Assembly (NCBI GenBank): GCA_001931905.2
Contig: MSJI02000501.1
Span: 1 to 25,731 of the forward strand
Direction: 5' to 3'
DNA length: 25,731 nucleotides
Source of the DNA: Cladosporium sp. IMV 00045
Taxonomy: Eukaryota; Ascomycota; Dothideomycetes; Cladosporiales; Cladosporiaceae
Shown here: piece by piece, positions 1-10,835 of the stretch
Layout of the letters: each line of letters begins with the position of its first letter
How positions within the stretch are numbered: the stretch's first letter is position 1
The notes under the pieces: generated by a model
Told to the model about the DNA's origin: nothing
What the model saw: the letters and a program-made list of their open reading frames with translations, nothing else
Databases searched by the model: none
Program-made: the position numbers and the translations under genes

Positions 1-141
1 TTCTGAACGTCGGCGCACCAAATCGCAAAGCACCGACGGGAATTTCGTACACTTTGGCGCGGGCAGCTTCAAGAGTTCTTCTCCTCCACCATCTCGAATA
101 CCAACGTCGCAAGTACTCACTCGACACCACCGACAGTCAAG
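1..141 (+). promoter_or_regulatory. 5' flank / leader of RPS0
   Basis: Sequence immediately upstream of the RPS0 ATG, cut by the window edge. It is C/A-rich close to the start codon, which sits in a good context (gtcaagATGG, purine at -3 and G at +4). The real promoter probably lies outside the window. No other gene is visible here. Confidence 0.5.
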
Positions 142-1227
142 ATGGCCGCCAAGAACCTTCCCGCGGCGTTCAACGCCACCTCCCAGGACATGGAGATGCT
201 CCTGTCCGCCCAGTGCCACCTCGGCAGCAAGAACATGCAGGTGCACATGGAGCCTTACCTCTGGAAGACCCGCGCCGACGGTATCAACGTCCTGAACGTT
301 GGCAAGACCTGGTACGTAGATGATTGAGAAGCGTCAGGCGACTGGTCTTCGAAGCGGCAACGCAATTGGAACGATTGGAATACACTTGCGCCGCCAGCTG
401 CGAAATTCCCACGACCAGACATGCCAGAAAACGCCAAGATTTGATATATGAACATCTCCAATGCTAACGCACACTCAAGGGAGAAGATTGTCCTGGCCGC
501 CCGTATCATCGCCGCCATTGACAACCCCGCCGATGTCTGCGTCATCTCTGCCCGTCCCTACGGTCAGCGCGCCGTCCTGAAGTTCGCCGCCCACACCGGT
601 GCTGGCGCCATTGCCGGTCGTTTCACCCCCGGTAACTTCACCAACTACATCACCCGCTCCTTCAAGGAGCCCCGTCTGATCATCGTCACCGACCCCCGCA
701 CCGATGCCCAGGCCATCAAGGAGGCTTCCTACGTCAACATCCCGGTCATCGCCCTCTGCGACTCCGACTCCCCCACCGAGTACGTCGACGTTGCCATCCC
801 CACCAACAACAAGGGCCGTCACTCCATCGGTCTTGTCTGGTGGATGCTCGCCCGTGAGGTCCTCCGTCTCCGTGGCACCATCGCCAGCCGTGAGGCCGAG
901 TGGGACGTCATGCCCGACTTGTACTTCTACCGCGACCCTGAGGCCGAGGAGAACAAGGACTCTGCTGGCCAGGACGAGGCCAAGGTCCCTGGTGTTGAGG
1001 AGGTTGGTGCCGGCGCTGTCGAGTCTGGCTTCAACAACGAGTGGGAGGTCTCTGGCGGCACTGCTGGTGCCTTCGCCGCTGCCTCCAACACTGCTGGCGC
1101 CCCTGCTGCCTCCACCTGGGACGCCGACGGTGCTGACTGGGCTGCCAGCTCCGCCCCTGTCGAGACCGGTAACCAGGGCTGGGCCGAGCAGGCCGGTGCC
1201 CAGACCCAGCCTGAGTCCCAGTGGTAA
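142..1227 (+). CDS. RPS0: 40S ribosomal protein uS2 (Rps0 / RPSA family)
   Basis: Structural protein of the small cytosolic ribosomal subunit, needed for 40S maturation (family knowledge). Exons 142-311 and 480-1227 give 305 residues. The 168-nt intron 312-479 starts GTACGT, has a CTAAC branch site at 464-468 and ends CAAG; the join restores a Trp codon and gives [11 protein letters not shown]. The N-terminal half follows the uS2 family closely ([70 protein letters not shown]). The last ~90 residues are acidic and Ala/Gly-rich with spaced Trp residues (EWEV, STWD, ADWA, QGWAE, SQW), recalling the C-terminal tail of animal RPSA. It is longer than yeast Rps0 (about 252 aa) because of this tail. 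An ATG inside the intron at 448 is in frame with exon 2 but is not the start. Confidence 0.96.
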
Positions 1228-2337
1228 ATGCAGAACGCTACGGTATAGAGAGCGCTCGACACATTTACCATCAAAAACCAATTGAATCATCTTCCTCGCT
1301 TACAACGAGCCCCCAGCTTGCACGATCTCGGCTACAAAACGTCTCGGGTGCTTTATGAGGGAAAGATACCTGCCTTCTGTTTGTTGTAGAAGGGAGGGGA
1401 AAGCCCTGCACCTGGGATTGAGGAGTGGGCGGACGTAACAGTTGCTCAGGCTGAGAAATTTAAAATTCCGTGCAACCCGAATCTCGTACCTCGTCTTGTG
1501 TGTTTCATGATATTGCGTGCACGTGTCTTGCCTTGAAATGGTATATCAGACGTTCAACGTTTGAATAATCATTAGGTAGAATGCCCTGCTGCCTGGATCG
1601 ATTGACGACGAAATGTTTCCCCCATTGCACCTTTAGTTATACCGCGTAGTGCCACTGATACTATGAGTTGAACATCCACGGTAAGATAAAGAGGGATTAT
1701 TAGGCAAGGCGGCCTTTCAGACCTGTAAATATGATGAACGCACCGCTTTGCAAGCCCAGTCTATCTTTTATGAGGCAGCACTACCACAGAACTCTTCAAA
1801 CACAAACGACCGATCTGATGGACTGCAAAACATACTAAGAATACCACCGCAGGTATTGAAACAGTCATTTTTGTAGTTCAATATATACACCCATAGCTTT
1901 CCAGAGTCTTGACAGGCGATCAGCCGATCGGTATAGCTTACATAGTCTGACTTCATTCTAGACGTGTATGTATCTTCACGTGCATGCACCTCCACCAAAT
2001 ACACCTCACGTGCGTGAAGTTTGACGTTCCTTCGAGAGGAGAGGATAGAAGTTCAAGCATGTCTCGCATGTGAATATGCCGTGGGGAGAGACCGAGCGCG
2101 CGCCCGCCGAGGGTTGCACTTGCCGAGGCTCGGATGTCATCACAAGTTGTGCTGCTACCAGTTCCCCCAAGAGCCGGGAAAGAGATCAGGTGCCAGGTAC
2201 TCTGTCTTCTGCTGCTCCCTGTTAACGAGGTGGGTTTGCATCTTCTGTTCCTCTTCTCTTCTCATCTCATCTCTCACACTCTCTCAATACTTTTCTCTCC
2301 TTGCACATATCGGTTTGCCCAACACACTACTGCAAAC
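1228..2337. promoter_or_regulatory. RPS0-FOX2 intergenic region with FOX2 promoter
   Basis: About 1.1 kb without a convincing gene. The left part is the RPS0 3' UTR. From about 1970 it looks like the FOX2 promoter: two CACGTG palindromes (1977-1982, 2007-2012), two CCGAGG boxes (2107-2112, 2123-2128), and a long CT-rich tract (about 2230-2310) just before the ATG, typical of fungal transcription start regions. A short minus-strand ORF at 1768-2004 has no recognisable features and I do not call it. Confidence 0.55.
2107..2133. promoter_or_regulatory. Paired CCGAGG (CCTCGG) boxes upstream of FOX2
   Basis: CCGAGG occurs at 2107-2112 and again at 2123-2128. The second copy is part of an 11-bp palindrome CCGAGGCTCGG at 2123-2133. 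They lie about 205-230 bp before the FOX2 ATG. In Aspergillus nidulans the zinc-cluster activators FarA and FarB act through a CCTCGG core at fatty-acid catabolism genes (established knowledge); their use here is inferred from motif and position. Confidence 0.5.
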
Positions 2338-5243
2338 ATGGCTGGAGAGCAACTACGCTATGACGGCCAGACGGTCGTGGTGACCGGCGCTGGCGGCGGA
2401 CTCGGCAGGGCGTACGCTCTGTTCTTCGCATCGCGCGGAGCCAATGTCGTGGTCAACGACTTGGGAGGCTCCTTCAAGGGCGAGGGCGGTGGCACCAAGG
2501 TAGGTTGCAAGGCTTCACTTTCTCGAAAACGCCCGGGCAAGATCCAGCACTGACAGCACTGCTTCCTCCAGGCCGCCGACGCCGTCGTCAACGAAATCAC
2601 ATCCACAGGCGGCAAAGCTGTAGCAAACTACGACTCGGTCGAGAATGGCGACAGGATCATCGAGACGGCCATCAAGGCGTTTGGCAGGATTGACGTGCTT
2701 ATCAACAACGCCGGCATTCTCAGAGACATCAGCTTCAAGAACATGAAGGATCAAGACTGGGATTTGGTGATGAAGGTGCACGTCGAGGGAGCGTACAAAT
2801 GTGCCAGAGCAGCGTGGCCACACTTCCGGAAGCAGAAGTACGGCCGTGTGATCAGCACGGCGAGTGCGGCGGGCTTGTTTGGCAGCTTTGGACAGTGCAA
2901 TTACTCTGGTGAGCAGTTGGGTGGGATGATTGAAACAACCGACAAGATATACTGACACAGTGCAGCCGCGAAACTTTCACAGGTCGGATTCACGGAGACC
3001 CTCGCAAAAGAAGGTCTGAAATACAACATTATCTGCAACGTCATTGCTCCAATTGCCGCTTCAAGAATGACGGCTACCGTCATGCCGCCAGAGGTTCTTG
3101 ACGCCTTGAAGCCCGAGTGGGTCGTTCCACTTGTTGCTGTGCTCGTCCACAAGTCCAACGATTCGGAGACTGGCTCAATCTTCGAAGTCGGCGGTGGTCA
3201 CGTCGCTAAGCTGCGCTGGGAGCGCTCAAAGGGTGCTCTGCTCAGAGCTGACGATAGTTTCACCCCCGGTGCCCTTCTCAAGAAATGGGACAACGTCGGA
3301 GACTTCTCTGCTGGAGCCGACTACCCTCAAGGGCCTGCCAACTTCATGGAGCTGCTTGAGGACGCACAAAAGCTGCCGCCAAACCCTCCTGCGGAGAAAA
3401 TTGACTTCAACGGCAAAGTCGCTCTGATCACTGGTGCGGGCGCTGGTCTCGGTCGCATTTATGCACTGCAATTTGCGAAGTACGGTGCTAAGGTCGTGGT
3501 CAACGATCTTGTCGACCCCGATACCACCGTCCAAGAAATTCAGAAGCTGGGTGGCCAGGCTACTGGCGTCAAAGCGAGCGCTGAGGACGGCGACACCGTC
3601 GTCAAGGCCGCGATCGATGCATATGGTCGCATCGACGTCATTGTCAACAACGCCGGTATCTTGCGTGACAAGGCCTTCGCCAACATGGACGACAAGATGT
3701 TCAAGCAGGTGCTCGACGTCCACCTGCGTGGAACGTACAAGATCTCCAAGGCTGCTTGGCCCTACATGCTCAAGCAGAAGTACGGCCGCATCATCAACAC
3801 CACCTCCACCTCTGGTATTTACGGCAACTTCGGCCAGGCCAACTACGCTGCAGCCAAGTGCGGCATTCTCGGATTCTCTCGCGCCCTTGCGAGAGAAGGC
3901 AAGAAGTACAACATCTACGTCAACACGATTGCGCCCAACGCTGGCACCAACATGACCCGCTCCATCATGCCTGAGGAGATGGTCCAGGCTTTCAAGCCGG
4001 ACTATGTGGCGCCTGCTGTTGTCCTTTTGGGTTCTGACAAGGTCCCCGAGCCAGGCACTGGCCGCCTGTTTGAGGTTGGTTCCGGCTGGGTTGGCGAGAC
4101 TAGATGGCAGCGCACCGGTGGCGTTGGCTTCCCCATTGACAAGCAGCTCACGCCCGAGGAGGTTATCGCTCAGTGGTCTACGATTGTTAACTTTGATGAT
4201 GGTCGTGCTGACCACCCCGACGACCCTTCGGCTGGCACAGAGAAGATCATGGCCAACATGGAGAACCGCTCTGCCGCCGCTAAGAAGGAGAAGAAGAAGG
4301 GTGGTGAGCCCAACCAGGAGATTCTGGCCAACATTGAAGCCGCGAAGAAGGCCAAGGCGGAGGGCACTGACTTCGCGTACGATGAACGCGATGTCATTCT
4401 TTACAGTATGTTGTCGCGTATGGTCCTACCACGATCCCTACTAACTTTCATCCAGACCTCGGCGTTGGTGCCAAGCGAACAGACCTGCCCCTCGTCTTCG
4501 AGAACGATGACAACTTCCAAGTCCTGCCCACCTTCGGTGTCATCCCCACATTCAACGCAGTGGCGCCCTTCAGCATGGGTGATCTCGTACCCAACTTCAG
4601 CCCCATGATGCTCCTCCACGGCGAGCAGTACCTCGAGATCCGCAACCCCATCCCCACCGAAGCCACCACGACCTCCTACCCCAGCCTCGTCGAAGTGGTC
4701 GACAAAGGCAACGCCGGCATCATCGTCACCGGCTCCACCACCAAAGACAAGAAAACCGGCAAAGACCTCTTCTACAACGAAAGCACAGTCTTCATCCGTG
4801 GCTCCGGCGGCTTCGGCGGCCCCAGCAAAGGCACCGACCGCGGCGCCGCCTCGCGTGTGTACAAAGTGCCCCAGCGCGCGCCCGACACCGTCGTCGAGGA
4901 GAAGACGACGGAAGAGCAGGCGGCCATCTACCGCCTGTCCGGCGACCGCAACCCGCTGCACATCGACCCGGAGTTCAGCAAGGTCGGCGGCTTCAAGGAG
5001 CCCATCCTGCACGGCCTGTGCTCTTTCGGCATCGCCGGCAAGGCCGTTGTGAGAACTTACGGCCAGTTCAAGAACATCAAGGTCCGGTTTGCGGGCGTGG
5101 TCATTCCGGGCCAGACGCTCGTCACGGAGCTGTGGAAGGAGGGGAACACGGTTGTGTTCCAGACAAAGGTCAAGGAGACGGGCAAGTTGTGCATTGCTGG
5201 CGCGGGTGCGGAGTTGGCGGGCGCTGGGAAGAGTAAGCTGTGA
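2338..5243 (+). CDS. FOX2: Peroxisomal multifunctional enzyme type 2 (2-enoyl-CoA hydratase 2 / (3R)-hydroxyacyl-CoA dehydrogenase)
   Basis: Catalyses the second and third steps of peroxisomal fatty-acid beta-oxidation. Exons 2338-2499, 2572-2908, 2966-4405 and 4456-5243 give 908 residues (yeast Fox2 is about 900). Introns are 2500-2571, 2909-2965 and 4406-4455, the last with a perfect TACTAAC at 4439-4445. Domains: SDR dehydrogenase A (TGAGGGLG near residue 16, active-site Tyr165/Lys169 in NYSAAK); SDR dehydrogenase B (TGAGAGLG at 322-329, Tyr460/Lys464 in NYAAAK); C-terminal hot-dog hydratase-2 domain with the catalytic motif [10 protein letters not shown] (Asp810, His815). The protein ends in SKL, a canonical PTS1 peroxisomal signal. 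All catalytic positions are intact. An in-frame upstream ATG at 2134 would add 68 residues but lies in promoter-like sequence, so 2338 is preferred. Confidence 0.97.
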
Positions 5244-6994
5244 AAGCTCGATATGTGTTGATGTCAGTTAAGTTGTATGTATGTAATTTTCGTTTGGAGT
5301 TTTTGGTCGAAATAAGAGGATATTTCAAAGCAAAGCTATCCTTTTCCTGCTACTCAGGAATCCCAGATCCTGTGTGATGTGTGCTATATCCTCCTCAGGC
5401 ATGACACTCAAATGCCAACGATGATGTGCCATGGAACAAATTGCACCACACGAAAGAAAACGACGATCTCGGTCCAAGCCCACATCCGTCATCCGTTTCG
5501 TTGCTTGCAAGGCATCACAGTCTGGCTTGCGACAGCAGCATAAATTTCAAAATGCTGCAGGCAGTTGCAGTGGTCCCACCAGTGCTAAGAGGGAAGTTGT
5601 GTGGTTGTGCAAAAAACGCAGCACGCTACGACTTGCAGTCCCACATTTAGGGCAGGGCAGGAAGTGATGCGTGGATAGGTGGGGATACGAGATTTACGAG
5701 GGTTGCGAGGTGGCAGGGCAGGCAGGGCAGGGTTGGGTCGAATAGTTGCACAGCCGGAGAGCATTAATCGAGTGATGAGACGCAATGATCAGGTAGGGGA
5801 GGGAGCGCGGTAGATATGCCTGTGTAGGCATTTTGTCGAGTGGGGATGTTGTTTTATGAAGAGAGGTCTTGCTTATTGAGCTGTTGTTCTGTTGGGGCGA
5901 GGATGCTTTTCTTTCGATATGAAGATGGGAGACGTATGGGAATGGATTTTTGTGGTGAATGCTGTGGAGTACAGTATGTACCTAGATTTATGGTTCGGAG
6001 TATTGAGGGAGGTAGGCGTAAAAAGAAAAGGCTCAATATTCTTTCAAGAAACGAGTGTTCTTTCTCTGTTTCGTACTTATCACCTTGCTGCATACGTCGC
6101 TGCCTATGTAGCCAATAGACGCAATACGTTGCTTCGCCTGAATCAACTCAATCATCATGAAGATGAATAAGAAACAAGGCCTGAGCTGGTCATCAAAGAG
6201 CAATCTGCTCCAAATTTCCATGCATGAATCATACTTCGCTCTGAGGTTGTGAATTCTAGGCGAAGATTGGCAGTGGCCACTTTATCGCGTGCTCATATTC
6301 CAAACACAACCTGCGGCATGATGATACGATTAATCATACGATATGGCAACGAGCTCAGCCGTGGAGGATGGGCTTGTCACACGTAGAGAAGTGGTGCAGT
6401 TCGAGCCCTGTGTGTGTAAAATCCTGTGGGATGAACGGTGAACCACCACCTCGGGTACACTCGTACAACCACATGAAAAAGATCCACGATAAAGAATAGG
6501 GCACGTTTCACGTCGCCCATCGAACGTTAGACAGAAGAACACGCGAAGATAAGCACACACATCATCTGCCGACCGACCAAGCCCGGAAAGTGCAAAGCTG
6601 CTCGTACACTAGTAGGGGGGTGTTTTCGTTCGACGTTGAAGCAAAAGACGACATAAGGCCGCCCTCGTACTTCATACGAGGCGCGGAGATCTATCCTCAC
6701 CGGCATTTGCGCCGCCGCTCATTGGCTGCGGTGTGGGACCTAAAGTTTGCTATAGTACGATGATCAAGTGTGGGAGGGATGGGTTGGCCATCGTCATTAA
6801 AAAGTTATGAAAAAGGGAGAGGGTTGTCTGTGGTGTTTGTCGGGGCGGATGGCGGATGTTTTGTTTTGTTGCGTTTGCTGAAGAACCGACATCCGGGTCC
6901 TTATACGCAGTCTGGAATTGACGTCTACCTGTATTAAAGAGAAGTTGATCCCTCTCAACGATCTCGACCACACCTCAAATCGGCTCGACCGAGT
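5244..6994. other. Intergenic region FOX2-P450
   Basis: About 1.75 kb with only short overlapping ORFs on both strands, none with recognisable motifs. It holds the FOX2 3' UTR, a GGCAGGGCA-type short repeat cluster (about 5651-5660 and 5711-5735), a degraded tRNA-like sequence (about 6344-6415), a 7-bp perfect hairpin (6663-6681), and presumably the P450 promoter in the last few hundred bases. Confidence 0.5.
6663..6681. repeat. Perfect inverted repeat CCTCGTA / TACGAGG
   Basis: Seven-base arms (6663-6669 and 6675-6681) around a 5-base loop, 314 bp upstream of the P450 start codon. It could be a dyad binding site for a dimeric regulator, or chance. Confidence 0.4.
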
Positions 6995-8613
6995 ATGGCG
7001 ATCATGGACGTGTTTTACCGTTACCAACCTGCGTTTCTGGGCAGTGTTCCACTTTCTTTCCAGATCGTCGGCGTCGCTATCTTCGCCTTGCTGGCCTATA
7101 CGATATACTCTGCGATTGCGGACGAGCGACCTTTGAAGGGTTTCCCAGTCGCTGCGCTCAGCGAGCAAGGCCTGAACTCGAAGTGGTCGTGGCTCAAACA
7201 TGGCCGTGAGACCATCGCCAAAGGTCTCAAGGAATCCAACAACTCACCTTTCCAGATCCTGACTGGTACTGGTCCCAAGGTCGGTGACTCCATTTCATGC
7301 AGGATTTAGCGCCCGCTGACAACTACCAGATCGTGCTGCCAAATAGATTCGCGGACGAGGTCCGCTCTCGTGAGGAAGCCAACTTCCCCAAGGCCTTCGC
7401 GAAGGAGTTCTTCATCAACTATCCAGGCTTCGATGGGCACAGACAGGGACTGCTGGATGACTGGTTCATCCAAGAGCTCGTCCGTGTCAAGCTCACCCAG
7501 TCTCTGAACCTGATCACTCACGATCTCGTCGACGAAACCACCGCGTCCACCAAAGACATTTATGGTGACAACTCGGAATGGCACACTGTACTTCTCAAAG
7601 GTACCATTTCTGAACTGGTCACCCGCCTATCTTCTCGCGTCTTACTCGGCCTGCCGCTTTGCAGAAACAAGCGTTGGCTGGACATCGCGCAAAACTACAC
7701 CGTCGACGCCTTCGTCGCGGCCCATCTCATGCGCATGGTGCCCGGAATCGTTCGCCCGCTCGCTTATTTGGTGATCCCCCAGTGCTGGCGCCTGCGTGCT
7801 CAGGTCAGTGACGCTAGGAAGCTGATCATGCCTGAAATCGAGATGCGCAAGGAGCGCGCTCAAAAGGCCATGGAGGCTGGCAAGAAACCCCCAAAGACCT
7901 CGGATACCATCGGATGGATGTATGAGGTCTCTCGCGGACGAGACGTCGACTACGTTGCGGCGCAGCTCTCTCTCACCATGGCTGCCATCCACACCACCAC
8001 CGAAGCGACGGCACAAGCGATCAAGGATATTTGCGAGCATCCCGAAATCGTGCAACCTTTGAGGGAGGAGATCGTCTCGGTCATCTCCGAGAATGGCTGG
8101 ACCAAGCCAGCGCTCCAGAAGTTGCGTCTCATGGACAGTTTCCTCAAAGAGTCCCAGCGCTGCACACCGATAGGCATCGTCTCTATGAACCGGTACGTCG
8201 AGAAGGAATTCGAGCTCTCCGACGGTACCATCCTGCCGACTGGATCGCGCTTCTTCGTGGCCGGAGCATTCAACGATCCTCTCATCTACAAGGATCCGGA
8301 GAAGTTTGACGCCTTCAGGTTCTGCAGCAAGCTCGAGCCCGGCCAGGTCAACTCATGGGCGCACGTGACGACGAGTGCCAGCCACATGGGATTCGGTCAT
8401 GGTCAGCACGCTTGCCCGGGTAGATTCTTCGCCAGCAATGAGATCAAGGTCGCGCTCTGCCACTTGCTGCTCAAGTACGACTGGGCTCTGGTCGAGGGCG
8501 AGGAGCCGCAGATTTTCAGGTTTGAGAGCAACAACTCCATGAGCCCGAAGAGCAAGGTGTCTGTGAGAAGGCGAAAGGAGGAGATGAACCTAGACCTGGA
8601 CCTTCAGGAGTAG
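6995..8613 (+). CDS. Cytochrome P450 monooxygenase, ent-kaurene oxidase-like class
   Basis: Haem-thiolate monooxygenase, probably anchored in the endoplasmic reticulum. Exons 6995-7279 and 7330-8613 give 522 residues, normal for a microsomal fungal P450. The 50-nt intron 7280-7329 (GTCGGT..CTACCAG, with GCTGAC before the acceptor) is in phase 0 and removes an in-frame stop. An N-terminal hydrophobic anchor spans about residues 22-42. The I-helix is AAIHTTTEAT (about 313-322), the ExxR motif is E369-S-Q-R372, and the haem loop FGHGQHACPGRFFA carries Cys457 as the iron ligand. The HTTTE I-helix and the CPGRFFA haem loop resemble the fungal family that includes ent-kaurene oxidase and GA14 synthase, but no terpene synthase or other biosynthetic gene is nearby, so the substrate is unknown. 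A second ATG at 7004 is an alternative start. Confidence 0.92.
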
Positions 8614-9210
8614 TGGTGCGGTCATGGTCTTTATTACTCATGGTCAAGTGGTTTAGCTCCAAGTAAACATATTACCTGTTACGTCGCAATTTCCGAGTGT
8701 TTATTAGGTCGTGCTTTGTGATCGGTGCTGGGCATGATATGCAAGTCTTTCGCCGAAGGAGAAGCACAATCGTGATACCGCCACGACGCGTAGGCCAGTA
8801 AATACATGTGTACCAATGAAGGTATACAAGTAGTTCGGTATCCTTGGTGGATGGCGTGTGTATCGCCGGCTCTCAGTGCTCTTTCAGCCCCACCCTCACG
8901 TCCTCTGCACGGGCCTTTACTCATTAGGTAGGAATTGCACTCGACCGGGACGAATGCAACCGATCTACTGCCACCGCAAGCAACTTTCTTCTTCTCCTCT
9001 CACAGTGTTACTTGTTCCACACCTCATTTCAACTTGAGTCTGGTTATTCACCGCTGGGAGGTCGCAAACACTTGACCCCGCATCCTGCTCTTCACTGCGT
9101 AACCGTCTGCCCGCCGAGTCGAAGGTCGACGTCAGCCTTCGTCGTCGACTCACGCCTGCACCCCCAATTTGCTTTTGAAACCGACTTCACAACACTCTCC
9201 ATCACGGAAA
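8614..9210. promoter_or_regulatory. Intergenic region P450-RanBD gene
   Basis: About 600 bp containing the P450 3' UTR and, toward the right, a pyrimidine-rich CTTCTTCTCC-type tract (8986-9000) and C-rich leader that are likely the promoter and 5' UTR of the next gene. No coding sequence or RNA gene is supported. Confidence 0.4.
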
Positions 9211-10835
9211 ATGGCTGCAGAGGCTATTGAGGGAGCTGAGAAGCCTGTGCGCGAGCAGCTGAAGAAGGCCTCGATTGGAGGCATGTCGGAAGAGGCTCGC
9301 AAGGCCGCTCAGAGCGTGAAGAAGTTCACCGAAGGAGAAGAGGACGCGAAGCACGAGAAGGCAACCGCTACGGAGGGCGAGACCGCGGAAGAATCTGAGA
9401 AGAAAGATAACGGAGAGACCGGAGAGGCACACCAACCCGAACCGCAGGCCAAGACTACGCGCTACCACACCCGCAAGCGGTCAAGAGATAGCACGGCCGA
9501 GGACGACGAGCTCAACGAACACAAGCGCAAGATCTCCGGCGAGAGGTCACGAGCCCAGTCTCCAGTAGCAGAGTCTGGCACAGCTAATGGTGCCATGAAG
9601 TCTCAGGCCGGCGGTGAGCGCTCTGGCACGCCGGAACCGGCAGCGAGCAGCAAGCCCGAAGCGGCCAAAGATGCTGTCGTCAGTCCCAAGGTCAAGAGGA
9701 GTAAGATCCAAGGTGATTCAGAGTCTGCGGACGCGGACAAGCCGACTACGACGGAACCCACCAAGATCCCACCTGGAAGCGCTTTCTCTAACACGTCTGC
9801 GGCGTCTCCGTTCGGTGCTCTCGCGTCAAAGAAATCTCCGCCCCCGACTGAGCAGCCCCAGACATCTGCAAGCGCCTTTGCGGCTTCTGGATTTGGTGCA
9901 CTTTCAGGCTCGACTTCTGGCTTCGGAGCTTTGGGCAAAACTAGCGGTGGCTTTGGCTCCGGTGGCGGATTTGGCTCGGGAAGCAAGAGCCCACTCGGTG
10001 CTCAAGCAAGCGACGAGAACTCCAAGTCCAGCGGCAGCACATTTGGCGGCGCGCTCGGCCAGAAGGCTGGTTTCGCATCTCCAGCAAGTTCAGGCAGCGG
10101 CTTCGGATCGGGTGCTTCTGGTTTCGGTAAAATCGGCCAGTCTAGCGCAGTCGGTCCTGGTCCCGGAATTGGTGGCAGTGGCTTTGGCACAGGTAGCGGA
10201 GGTCTTTCGAGCTTCGCAAGTGGCAAGTCCACACCCCTGTCTGGGGCTATCAAGCAAGCCAAGGCCTTCGGTGCACCCCCAGACGACGACGAAGAGGACG
10301 ATAATGACGGCGCTGACGATGATGGAAGCAAGAGCCCAGTCGTCGAGGAAGATGCCAAGGACGAGCGCTTTTTTGAGCGAGAGGTCGAGACTGGCGAGGA
10401 GAACGAGATCACCAAGTACACATGCCGCGCTAAGCTCTACAACTACTCCACCCTCCCTGACGGGAAGAAGGAGTGGCGTGAACGCGGCTTGGGTGTGCTA
10501 AGGCTGAACATCAAGGCCGCTAGTGAAGACGACGACGACAAGCCGCAAGCCAGGTTTCTCATGCGCGCTGATGGCTCACACCGCGTGGTGCTCAACACGC
10601 CCGTCAAGAAGGAACTCAAGTTTGGCACTCCCACTGGTGGGCCGCCCACAAACGGCTTCATGTACTTCATGGGTACCTTCGATGGAAGGGAGAACCTGGA
10701 GCTGTTGCAGCTGAAGGTATGTCTCATCTGAACTGAAGCCGTGGCAAGACAAATGACTAACTCCGTTTCCAGATTCGGCAACAATTTGCCCTAGAGCTGT
10801 ACGAGAACATCGTCGCTCTGCAAAAAGAGATGTGA
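9211..10835 (+). CDS. FG-repeat Ran-binding domain protein, Yrb2/Hba1 (RanBP3)-like
   Basis: Probable nuclear Ran-GTP-binding cofactor for Crm1 (exportin) transport. Exons 9211-10716 and 10773-10835 give 522 residues. The 56-nt intron 10717-10772 starts GTATGT, contains TGACTAAC and ends TTCCAG; the short last exon adds IRQQFALELYENIV... and completes the domain. The N-terminal third is acidic, lysine-rich and disordered, with basic clusters (TRKRSR, EHKRKIS) that may be nuclear signals. Residues about 200-360 are Gly/Ser-rich with many FG dipeptides (SGFGALSG, GGFGSG, SGFGTG), followed by an Asp/Glu tract. The C-terminal ~130 residues form a RanBP1-type domain (KLYNYSTLPDGKKEWRERGL, then LMRADGSHRVVLN). 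The order basic/FG/RanBD fits Yrb2/Hba1; a Nup2-type nucleoporin is the alternative. The open frame extends upstream of 9211 without an ATG, so 9211 is the start. Confidence 0.88.

Noticed and set aside
475..1290. Long minus-strand ORF (271 aa) opposite RPS0
   Set aside because: Shadow of the strongly codon-biased RPS0 exon; the Gly/Val-rich translation has no family features.
1768..2004. Minus-strand 78-aa ORF as a gene
   Set aside because: No motif, no splice or codon support, and it overlaps the promoter-like region of FOX2.
3226..4215. Long minus-strand ORF (329 aa) opposite FOX2 exon 3
   Set aside because: Antisense shadow of a confidently assigned catalytic exon; no independent evidence of coding.
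5840..6221. Cluster of overlapping 60-92 aa ORFs on both strands
   Set aside because: Mutually overlapping, low-complexity translations with no recognisable domain; consistent with chance ORFs in intergenic DNA.
6344..6415. Functional tRNA gene
   Set aside because: A- and B-box-like words are correctly spaced, but the acceptor and T stems show only one or two pairs and no anticodon stem forms.
6995..8613. P450 as part of a secondary-metabolite cluster
   Set aside because: Neighbours are FOX2 and a Ran-binding protein; no synthase, transporter or pathway regulator lies within the window.
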